DNA from: CAZXIY01 sp964640935
GTDB lineage: Archaea > Thermoplasmatota > Thermoplasmata > Methanomassiliicoccales > Methanomethylophilaceae
DNA length: 23,907 nucleotides
Assembly (NCBI GenBank): GCA_964640935.1
Contig: CAZXIY010000012.1
Span: 1 to 23,907, forward strand
Direction: 5' to 3'
Positions within the stretch are counted from its first letter, which is position 1; each line of letters opens with the position of its first letter. The translations under genes were made by a program, and so were the position numbers. This document shows positions 8,540 to 16,800 of this stretch, one piece after another. The notes beneath the pieces were generated by a model. That model searched no databases, was not told where the DNA came from, and saw only the letters and a program-made list of their open reading frames with translations.

Positions 8540-9367
8540 ATGGAAATCGAGATAATCGAAATGGCAGAGAGGAAGGCCTCGTTCTTGCTCAAGAACACCA
8601 CTCCCGCCATGGCTAACGCTCTCAGGAGGACCATGCTGACGGACATCCCGAAGATGGCGATCGACAAGGTGGAGTTCCACCTCGGTCCCATCGATGTCGA
8701 CGGTAAGGAATGCGAGAGTATCACGCCCTTGTTCGACGAGATCATCGCTCACAGGCTCGGCATGGTGCCGGTACCTACGGATTACACGCTCTTCGGTTTC
8801 AAGGACAAATGTGTCTGCGGCGGCGAAGGATGCCCCAGCTGCGAGATCATGTACAGCCTCAATAAACACGGGCCGTGCACGGTCCTCTCTGGCGACCTCG
8901 AGCCGCTCGGCAGTCCTGACCTGAAGGTCAAGGACGAGGACATCCCGATCGTCGAGCTCGCGGCAGGTCAGTCCGTTCTGATCTACGCCCATGCAGTAAT
9001 GGGCACCGCGAAACAGCATGTGAAGTGGCAGGTCGCGAACGGCGTCGGCTACAAGTACCTCCCCGTCATCAAGATCGACAACGGGAAGATCGCTTCGCCC
9101 GAGGCAGTCGCCAAACTGTGCCCCAAGAAGATCCTGGAGGTCGAGAACGGCAAGCTTGTCGCGAAACGCCCCATGGGATGTTCGCTTTGCATGGCTTGCG
9201 TGGAATCCTGCGACGAAGGTGCGATAACCATCACCGGCGACGACAAGAACTTCGTGTTCAAGTACGAGACGGATGGTTCGCTCACGGCCGAGCAGGTGCT
9301 CGGCAAAGCGATCGAGATCCTTTCCCAGAAGGCCAAGGATTTCGGCGAAGCCGTCGCTGCGTTGTAA
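8540..9367 (+). CDS. rpo3: DNA-directed RNA polymerase subunit D (Rpo3)
   Basis: Rpo3 is the archaeal counterpart of eukaryotic RPB3 and bacterial alpha, and forms the assembly platform with Rpo11. The 275 residues include the alpha-like dimerisation segments (about 1-50 and 230-270, e.g. TPAMANALRRTML at 21-33). A probable zinc loop has C91, C93, C98 and C101, as in RPB3. A ferredoxin-like insert (about 175-232) has C194, C214, C217, C220 and C224. Of the eight cysteines of a two-cluster insert, only the set for one [4Fe-4S] cluster remains. GAGGAGGC at 8526-8533 precedes the ATG. It is the last gene of the operon here. L18e, L13 and S9, which commonly follow in other archaea, do not. Confidence 0.97.
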   Translation: MEIEIIEMAERKASFLLKNTTPAMANALRRTMLTDIPKMAIDKVEFHLGPIDVDGKECESITPLFDEIIAHRLGMVPVPTDYTLFGFKDKCVCGGEGCPSCEIMYSLNKHGPCTVLSGDLEPLGSPDLKVKDEDIPIVELAAGQSVLIYAHAVMGTAKQHVKWQVANGVGYKYLPVIKIDNGKIASPEAVAKLCPKKILEVENGKLVAKRPMGCSLCMACVESCDEGAITITGDDKNFVFKYETDGSLTAEQVLGKAIEILSQKAKDFGEAVAAL

Positions 9368-9378
9368 AAACATTTCCC

Positions 9379-9397
9379 GGAGGGGCAACACCCCTCC
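9379..9397. terminator. GC-rich hairpin between convergent rpo3 and polC
   Basis: GGAGGGG (9379-9385) and CCCCTCC (9391-9397) form a perfect 7-bp stem around the loop CAACA. It lies in the 41-base gap between two convergent genes, 11 bases after the rpo3 stop and 11 before the polC stop. Being symmetrical, it can act on transcripts from both sides. T-rich sequence follows on the plus strand (9398-9409). Archaeal termination does not require hairpins, so the role is inferred. Confidence 0.6.
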
Positions 9398-9408
9398 TAT
9401 CATCCTTT

Positions 9409-12400
9409 TCAGAAGAAGTCTGTGAGTTTGCACTTCTTGATCTTGTCGTTGTTGAACAGGGAATCCATGCTCATGCCGAGAATGTCCACTCTTTCTTTGG
9501 TGTAATCCGACAGACCGTACTTTTCGCAGACGTTCTGCGATATCTGCAGGTACTTCTTGACGCTTGCCTCATGCACCGTCAGATTAAGCGAGTTCCCGCA
9601 GGTGCATTTCCCGTCGAGAGGTATCCTGCGATACTTCTCTCCGCATCTAGTGCATCTGACCGTCTGGGTGGAGAAGCTCCTGAGATTCCCTGCCATATCC
9701 GGCATGAAGTGCTTGTCGATGACCTTGGTCGCGACATCTTTCTCATCCACCGCACGTATGATCCTTCCCAGCTCCAGCTGGGCGGTCATCTTGTCCATCA
9801 TCGTCTCCAATGTCGTATAAGCGGAATGTATCGGGCCCTCAGAGATATCTTTGGTGTCATGCGTGAACCCGAGCCCTTCGTACTGGGCGTTCGTGCCGAT
9901 GCGTCCGGCGATCAGATCCATGCTCTTTTCGATCTCCTTGGCATCCTTCAGCTCCATCGCCGCCCTGTACAGCTCCAGCGGGTATTCTCTGAGGCAGTCG
10001 ACGTTATGTGCCTCTTTGTCGATCTCATTCGGATCCAATCTGGTCGTCAGGACCAGCGGCGTATCCATCAGCCCGCCCCTCCTTTCGGGTATGTATGCCC
10101 TGGAGAAGTTGATCAGTCCGTCGAGGAGCAGCATAACGCAGTCCTCGTCGCCGTCGCAGTTCCTCCTCTTCGCGGCATGGAAGAAAGGATGGGCAAAGCA
10201 TCCGCATGCATTCGTGTATCCGATTATGCGGCAGAGGATCCCTCCGGACGTGTGCGGAGCAAGACCAATCCCCAGCTGCCCGATCACCTGGTCCGGCGAT
10301 TCTATGTTGTAGAACCTCTCCATGCCGTAGAATTTCTCCAATTCGTCGTCTATGAAATGGGCGACCTTCACCAGATGTTTCCCGCAGTCGACGTTGGGTA
10401 TGACGTCCTGGACCTTGAGTTCGCATATCTGCTCCCGGTCTGTCAGAGGCTTCCCGTCCATGTCGTGGGTGTATCCGAGCTCGTGTGCCTTCTCTATGGA
10501 AAGGCCGATCTCTCTCGGTCTGAAATGCGTGAGCGGTATGTCGGTCATATCGAAACGGACCGTCCCGTCCTTGTATACGATGATGTCGTTCTTCGCCCTG
10601 AGTATGGCCTTCTCGAGTGCCTCCGGCGTCCTGGTCTTGGATATCAGGTTATCGAGGACCTTGACCTCGCTCATGCTGTTTATTCCAAGCATCTCGAGGG
10701 CGCTTTTGTATTCCTTGTCTATGTCGATGTGTTCCGTGGACTTGTTGAACCCGTTGCCGCTCGACGGCACCTCGACGATGTCGGTATGGACGTTGCAGTC
10801 CCTGCACCATGTGCGGAATGTCGTGACGCCGCATTTTGGGCACACCCTTCTTCCGACGCCGACTATGATGCAGCCTTTATCGTCGACGTTCAGTCCTTTG
10901 GATTCCCTTGTGCTCTTGTCGTAATTCTTGGAATCCCTTGCAACGGCGACAGTGGTCACGACGTCCTTCTTGAAGTCCGGCGAGTCCGATACCGAGAACA
11001 CCCCGTGTATCAATCCGGAGTTGGCCCTTCTGTCCTTGGCCTTCTCCGGCCTGCCCATCCTGGTACCTATCCTGGTGCAGGCTCTGGCGCGGACCTCGAA
11101 TCCCATACAGCTGCTGACAGCTTCCAACGAGGAACCGCCGGTGAACGGAGTCTTATCCGCGATCTTGCCATCACATTCTTCCAGACCGAGGCCGGATATC
11201 AGCGGGACGGCATATTTCTCCAATATGATGTCGCCGTCCCTGACCTTGTGCAGAGCGCCGAGATCCTCGAGCGTTCTCTTCTGAACGGCATCCTTTTTGA
11301 TGTGCAGGCAGCCGTTGTCCATCCTGCCGCATGACAATATGTATGATCTCAGAGAAGCGAGCTTTTCAATCGGGACATCCGACCAGAACAGGTTGAACTT
11401 CGGATGCAGCGGGACGCCGATCTCGCGGGACATCTGAAGTGCCCTCTCCCACGTCGGGTCCGCCCAATCATCCGGAAGTTCGCCCTTGGCCTTCAGTTCC
11501 AGTTTGTGCCACTCCGGCGGATATCCGCACGGGACGAGGAAATGGTTGTTCTCGCAGAACTCTCCGAACGGGATGAGGATCTCGCCGCAGTCGATGATCT
11601 CTGACACTTCCTTGCGAACCGCGATCGATTCCTCTTTTGTGTTGCATTGCACGACATCGCCGTTCTTGAGAAGGACTATCGGCCCCTCTATCTCGTCGCA
11701 GGGCGTCACCACGCAGGCCTTTCCCGGCCTTTCGATCTTCAGCTGCGTGCCGAGGGCAGGGAACTCGTCCAGCATGTACATGCTGGCGGGATTGTACGCC
11801 AGGGATGCGAGACCGCACGTTCTTCCCCTTCCGTATCTGAGCCTGAACGCTCCGATCCTGGAGGGGTGTCCGAAGATCGGACGGCCGGCAACAAGATCCT
11901 TGAGATACTTATCCGAGGGTTTGACGACCCTCTTCTCCGTCGCCGAATCCGTGACGACATTCTTTCCGGCCAGGTACTCGTCCATGAACTCCCAGCCGCT
12001 CAATTTCAGCTTGTCGACGTGCTTCTTAAGTTTGGCGGCCTTCTGACACATACCTTCTGCTATGACCAGGCACGCTCCTCCCCTGACCTGGTTGGTCTCT
12101 ATCCTGGGGAGATCCCTGAATCCGGATATCTCCACGCGTTCCGTCCCTTCGCCGTCGACGCAGACCGGGCACCTTCCTACTATGAGCTGTATCTCTTTGG
12201 TGGTCGGAGTGTACTGGAGGTGCTGGCACTGCTTGTAGAGAGGTATTTCCTCGATGAATCTGTCAACTTCCTGCGGCGTCGGGATGTATTTGCCGATGCC
12301 CAGCTCCTGCCTGACAACGTCGGCTATCAGGACGCTCATTGCCTGTCCGGTACCGCCTGCGGCACGTATCGGTCCTGCGAAAATGAGATCGACGTAATCG

Positions 12401-12816
12401 CTGCCGTCGGCATTCGTTTTGATCTTGGTCTGAGCTATTCCTTCGAGCGGGGCGACGAGTATCCCTTCGGTGATCACCGCAAGACCCACTCTCACTGCTC
12501 TGTCGAGTGCGATCTCTCTGGTCTTTGCAGGTCTCTTGGAGACCTCTTTGGCGACCATCAGGGCGACTATCTCCCTGTTGCCGTATTCTTCCGTAAGTCT
12601 CCTGATGTCATCGGCGACGCCTTCGACATCGTAATCGGATAGAAGTTTCTCTACACGGGATGCGAGATCCTCCGCCTGGGGTATCTCCACCCTCGTCTCG
12701 GGGTCGCGTCCTCTGCTCCTCGCGCTCCTGGCAATGGAGTAGCATTTGTCGTTCCTTTTTGAGAGATCTGAGAAGTAGGCCCCCATCTCTTCGCTGAAGG
12801 CTACCTTGTGGACCAT
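9409..12816 (-). CDS. polC: DNA polymerase II (family D) large subunit DP2
   Basis: DP2 is the catalytic subunit of the archaeal family D replicative DNA polymerase, working with the DP1 exonuclease subunit. At 1135 residues it is full length and has no intein. The active-site motif is NCDGDED at 887-893, where D888 and D890 match the known catalytic aspartates of the double-psi barrel. AGPIRAAGGTGQA (147-159) and SRAYIPERRGGLMDTPLVLTT (905-925) are also conserved. Zinc-binding cysteine pairs lie at 216/219, 659/662 with 671/674, and 1055/1058 with 1071/1073. The C terminus, LTDFF, resembles a PCNA-binding tail. The ATG follows one base after the nog1 stop, with GAGGAGTGA as ribosome binding site. 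The dp1 gene is not in the window. Confidence 0.98.
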   Translation of the reverse strand: MVHKVAFSEEMGAYFSDLSKRNDKCYSIARSARSRGRDPETRVEIPQAEDLASRVEKLLSDYDVEGVADDIRRLTEEYGNREIVALMVAKEVSKRPAKTREIALDRAVRVGLAVITEGILVAPLEGIAQTKIKTNADGSDYVDLIFAGPIRAAGGTGQAMSVLIADVVRQELGIGKYIPTPQEVDRFIEEIPLYKQCQHLQYTPTTKEIQLIVGRCPVCVDGEGTERVEISGFRDLPRIETNQVRGGACLVIAEGMCQKAAKLKKHVDKLKLSGWEFMDEYLAGKNVVTDSATEKRVVKPSDKYLKDLVAGRPIFGHPSRIGAFRLRYGRGRTCGLASLAYNPASMYMLDEFPALGTQLKIERPGKACVVTPCDEIEGPIVLLKNGDVVQCNTKEESIAVRKEVSEIIDCGEILIPFGEFCENNHFLVPCGYPPEWHKLELKAKGELPDDWADPTWERALQMSREIGVPLHPKFNLFWSDVPIEKLASLRSYILSCGRMDNGCLHIKKDAVQKRTLEDLGALHKVRDGDIILEKYAVPLISGLGLEECDGKIADKTPFTGGSSLEAVSSCMGFEVRARACTRIGTRMGRPEKAKDRRANSGLIHGVFSVSDSPDFKKDVVTTVAVARDSKNYDKSTRESKGLNVDDKGCIIVGVGRRVCPKCGVTTFRTWCRDCNVHTDIVEVPSSGNGFNKSTEHIDIDKEYKSALEMLGINSMSEVKVLDNLISKTRTPEALEKAILRAKNDIIVYKDGTVRFDMTDIPLTHFRPREIGLSIEKAHELGYTHDMDGKPLTDREQICELKVQDVIPNVDCGKHLVKVAHFIDDELEKFYGMERFYNIESPDQVIGQLGIGLAPHTSGGILCRIIGYTNACGCFAHPFFHAAKRRNCDGDEDCVMLLLDGLINFSRAYIPERRGGLMDTPLVLTTRLDPNEIDKEAHNVDCLREYPLELYRAAMELKDAKEIEKSMDLIAGRIGTNAQYEGLGFTHDTKDISEGPIHSAYTTLETMMDKMTAQLELGRIIRAVDEKDVATKVIDKHFMPDMAGNLRSFSTQTVRCTRCGEKYRRIPLDGKCTCGNSLNLTVHEASVKKYLQISQNVCEKYGLSDYTKERVDILGMSMDSLFNNDKIKKCKLTDFF

Positions 12817-12817
12817 T

Positions 12818-13813
12818 TCACTCCTCGTCCTCGATCGGTTCCTCGAATCTGATCTTGCGGAGCTCGCCTAAGACGAGGCTGCGGAGCGTTTCCATGTTCT
12901 CTCCTGTTTCGGCCGAGAAGAACAGGTTGCCGCTCCCGGTCTTGAGTATGTCGCACTTGCTCTCGGCGACTATGATCGGTACGTTGGGGAATCCTTTCTT
13001 TACTGATTCGAGGAGAGCATCCTGTTTCTCAATGGAGTATCCGCAGGTCTCCGACGGGTCGAGCACGAAGAGTATCACATGCGTGAGGTATTTCAGCGCG
13101 AGGATGGCCTGTTTCTCGATGTCGTTCCTTTCGCTGAGATTCCTGTCGAGAAGCCCCGGCGTATCGATGATCTGGAACTTTCTCCAATCGTCCTCGATAT
13201 GACCGATGACGATGCCTTTGGTGGTGAACGGATACGGGGCTATCTCCGGCGTCGCGGTGCTGAGCTCGGTGACGAGCTTGCTCTTTCCGACGTTGGGGAA
13301 TCCGGCCACGACGACCGTCGCCACATGCGAATCGATCGCGGGGAGCGATCTGAATTTGTTCTTGCATTCCTGGAGGAAATCGAGGTCCTTCGAGACCTGT
13401 TTGATTATGGACGAGAGTCTTCCGTAGAAGCCGTTCTTCACGGAATCTATCACGGATCCGTCCTTGGAGCGTCTGATGTTCCTGAGGGCCTCGGTCTTGA
13501 GCCTCTCGGTCTTGTTAGATGCCCAGTTCATCGCTCCGAGCGATTTCTTGTACTGGTCGATTCCGATAACGAGGTCTACGAGTTCGGGGAAGAAATCCTC
13601 ATCCTTCTCGATCCTGGGGAATTTCTTGACGTAGCTGTCGAACGTATCTTTGATGATATCCCCGGATGCCGTTATCTTGGCGAGCGTGGTCTTCTTCTTC
13701 CCATCGAGGGCATTCGTGCCGTTGACTGTTATCTTGGACGCCCTGTGGAACGCTTTGTCCATGAGCTCGTCCGCAGAGAGCACCGTCGGTATCCTGTAAG
13801 ACCTTGCTACCAT
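12818..13813 (-). CDS. nog1: NOG1-family ribosome-biogenesis GTPase
   Basis: NOG1 proteins are Obg-related GTPases that act in maturation of the large ribosomal subunit. The 331-residue protein starts with the NOG1 helical domain (about 1-160) and continues with a GTPase domain: G1 GFPNVGKS (171-178), G2 threonine in PFTTKG (195-200), G3 DTPG (217-220) and G5 SAETG (300-304). The G4 box reads SKCD (285-288) where NKxD is usual. The substitution is conservative and still allows guanine binding. A TATA element about 25 to 30 bases before the ATG implies a leaderless transcript. It precedes polC with a one-base gap, linking ribosome assembly and replication genes in one transcript. Confidence 0.9.
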   Translation of the reverse strand: MVARSYRIPTVLSADELMDKAFHRASKITVNGTNALDGKKKTTLAKITASGDIIKDTFDSYVKKFPRIEKDEDFFPELVDLVIGIDQYKKSLGAMNWASNKTERLKTEALRNIRRSKDGSVIDSVKNGFYGRLSSIIKQVSKDLDFLQECKNKFRSLPAIDSHVATVVVAGFPNVGKSKLVTELSTATPEIAPYPFTTKGIVIGHIEDDWRKFQIIDTPGLLDRNLSERNDIEKQAILALKYLTHVILFVLDPSETCGYSIEKQDALLESVKKGFPNVPIIVAESKCDILKTGSGNLFFSAETGENMETLRSLVLGELRKIRFEEPIEDEE

Positions 13814-13826
13814 GAACCGGAGTTAT

Positions 13827-13871
13827 GCCTTCCCGTCTATAAATCTTTAGGCGGGCGCGCGACGGGAAGGC
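13827..13871. repeat. Perfect 11-bp inverted repeat flanking the nog1 TATA box
   Basis: GCCTTCCCGTC (13827-13837) and GACGGGAAGGC (13861-13871) are exact reverse complements separated by 23 bases. The nog1 TATA element (CTATAAAT, 13837-13844, acting on the minus strand) lies between the arms. The same sequence also lies 14 bases after the stop of the large upstream gene, so in RNA it could be that gene's 3' hairpin. No T run follows it in that direction. Operator and terminator are both possible readings. Confidence 0.6.
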
Positions 13872-13884
13872 GCAGGTTCTCGAT

Positions 13885-16800
13885 TTACGACGCCGATCCG
13901 AACGAGAACCTCATGAGCCAAAGATCGGTCTTCTTGCTGTCGTCTGCCTTGAGCATCTTCGGCACAATCGAGCTCGGTATGTCCTCCATCACTATGCCTA
14001 TCTCTGCTTTCCATTCGCCCTGCTCCTTTCCGAACAGACCGCATATGCCAGATATATTAACGGCCGCGGAAAGGCCGACCGTTACGGTCGTTCCGGCGGC
14101 ATTGTTCAGGAATCTGGGGGCTCCGATCCCGGTGTAGACGGTGCTGCGGACGTATATGTTCTCGCAAAGCAAGTCGACGGGATCATCGCAAGATGCTCCG
14201 CCCATCATGTCGGCGAGCATCCCCGTCTGTCCGATCAGCCATTTGATACCCTCTCTGACGAGATTCGAATCCATCTCCAGCGACAGTCTGATACCGTTAT
14301 GCTGGCTCTCTGTATAGTCCGTTATCTCCAGCTCAATGAATACAGACGCGCTGACGATGCAGTCCGCGATCTTCTCTATCGTGTATTCTATGAACAATTC
14401 CAGCGTACGCTGCAGCAGCCTCGATATGTCGTCCACGCTCGTAAGGTGATTCCCGAGCTCGTCGAACGCCGCCTCGCCTGCTTTCGCCAGGCAATCGATG
14501 ACGAACGTCTTCACGAACGCCCCGGTCTTTATGACGCCGCCGTTCTTCCCTTCGGGAGTGCCTTCGAGCAGTTCCCATTTCGAGGAGCCGTCCGCAGATC
14601 TCTGCCATGTGAGGCTGTTGTTGTATGTGTCCTTCTTCCAAGGCGTCTCGTCCACCTTGTTGCCCTCCGGATCATAAAGGGTAAGACGCTCCCCTCCGAA
14701 CTTTCCGTTCTTTGTGTTGTTCAGGCACTGTTTGTCGAACGTGATGACGGTCCTGTCCCAGGCTCCGACGGTCGTTCCTGTTATGACGGTAGCTTTGCTC
14801 TCGTTGCTGTTGGGCACGAGCATGTATCCGCTCAGGGAGACGGGCCTTGAGGTCGCATTGTAGATCTCGACCCATTCCGCACCGCTGTCGTCCCCTTCTG
14901 GGTTGGATTCGAACTCGTTGATCATGATCCCGGTGCCGACCGGAAGGTTGTACTTGAGATCGAATCCCATATCGATCGTTCCCTTCATACCCGGTATCGG
15001 GAGCGGGATGTTGGACAGCAGCGCACCGACGCCGGGTATGTCCGATACTTTGGCCTCGAACTCATCGTATTGGACCAGTTCCGGCATTGTGACGTCGAAG
15101 TCAACTCCTCTTATCGTTCCATTCGCGGTGACGAGCCTTTTCCCGAACTTCATCAGAGGGTCGATGGTCATGGACAGGTTCCATTCCTTCCCGTCCAAAC
15201 TGCCTCCGCCTCTGACCATATAACCGTCCTTCTTGTTCTCGCGTATCTCGGCGAAGGCCTTGAATTTCGTATCGCCCACACACCCCGCCAGCGTAAGTTT
15301 CAGCAGTGTCTTCGTATCCTTCAGCAGCGTCGCCAATTTCGTCTCGACCGTAAGATTCAGGCCGAATATGCAGAAGGTCACGGATTGCTTCGCGAGTCCT
15401 ATGTCGAAGCACTTCACTATCCAGGAGAGGGTCTCGCTCAGACCGTCGTCGACGTATCCCTGCAATATCTCCAGAGGTCTGCTAACGGTCTCGTAGAATC
15501 TCGTCACGAGATCCGACACATACGCAGACACCTCCATAATCGCCGTGCTGCACATGTCGAACAGGTCCTCGATCGCGCCGTATATCTCGCGTAGTGGATC
15601 CAGGAGAGGAGATATCGCTTTCAGGAGAAGATTCCAGAGCTCTTCTAGGATGTTAGTGCTCGACGGGTATTCCACGCCGGCCAGGGCCCAACCGCTCACG
15701 CAGGGTATATCCAACACCGTATCGACGGCGAAACCGTCGCTCATGGCGGAATCGTACGAGCCGATGGCATCGAGTATGAATGACGTCGATCTCAGTTCGT
15801 ATCTCACATCAGCCTTGAACTTCACAGTGAACACTGAAGTGTACGGCGTGAGACCAATCTCCTCTATACCGACCGTGTGGCAGCATTTTCCGGTGTTGTC
15901 GTCAGGTGTGACTATTTTCACGGATGTTCTGTATTCGTCCGATATGCTGACGAATTCCTCGTAATGGTTCATATCATCGTCGTAAAGGAGGAACCTGTCC
16001 TCGCCGCTAAGGTCGATGACGCCCGATCTGGAATTCATCTCAAGATTTCCGATCATCTCCTGGCACATTGCGGATGATGTGCCCTTTATCTTATCGAATA
16101 CATTCAGCTGTCCGAATGCCATCTTGCCAGTTTCCGCCATTGCATCCTTGATGAGGGATCTGTTGCTCTTCGGGACGTCGGTCAGCATTTCTTCGAAAAC
16201 ATCCATCCTGTTCTCCGCAGCCTCGTTCAGCGTCGATACGGCCGCGTCGGTCTGTCCCGACGACATAACCCCGTCGACCATATCGGCGATGACAGATTCG
16301 TCGAGGATGCTGCCGTATTTCTCGGAAATGTGCGATCTGATGCCTGCTTCGACTTCCGACCTCATCCCGTCACTGAATGAAGATATGCCGAATATTGCAT
16401 CGGAATTCGATTCGATCTCGTCGAACATCGCTACAAAGAGCGGATCCGATATCGTCTCGGACCTTATACCTCCTTCGAAGACGCGGAGCGTCTCGCTCCA
16501 TTTGCTGTTAAGAGCATCTGTCAGCGACCTAGAGAATCCGTCGGCGAATGACTCGCCGTCGAATTCGTCCGCATGCACCCTTACGGTACCGAAATCCGAT
16601 GATATCCCGACGGCCACGGATTTAAGGACGTTCCTCATCGTTTCCATGGTGTCGTTCCTGTCGCCGTGATATCTTTTCACGAAGTCGTTCCACCCGTGCC
16701 ATCCGAAGAGGTCCGCGTTCGGATACTCCGCCGATACGGAGAAATCGTCGATGCGGATGACGGTGCCGTCAACATCGACGTAATCGGTCCCGGAGACCTT

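Noticed and set aside
7802..9433. 543-residue open frame on the minus strand
   Set aside because: It is antisense to rps4, rps11 and rpo3, which are certain genes, and has no recognisable domain or ribosome binding site.
9025..11334. 769-residue open frame on the plus strand
   Set aside because: It overlaps rpo3 in another frame and runs antisense to polC. Its composition (rich in R, H, V, L, D) is what antisense reading of a GC-biased coding strand gives, and no domain is recognisable.
11647..14137. Two plus-strand frames of 331 and 352 residues antisense to polC, nog1 and the surface protein
   Set aside because: They mirror the codon bias of the genes on the other strand and have no family features.
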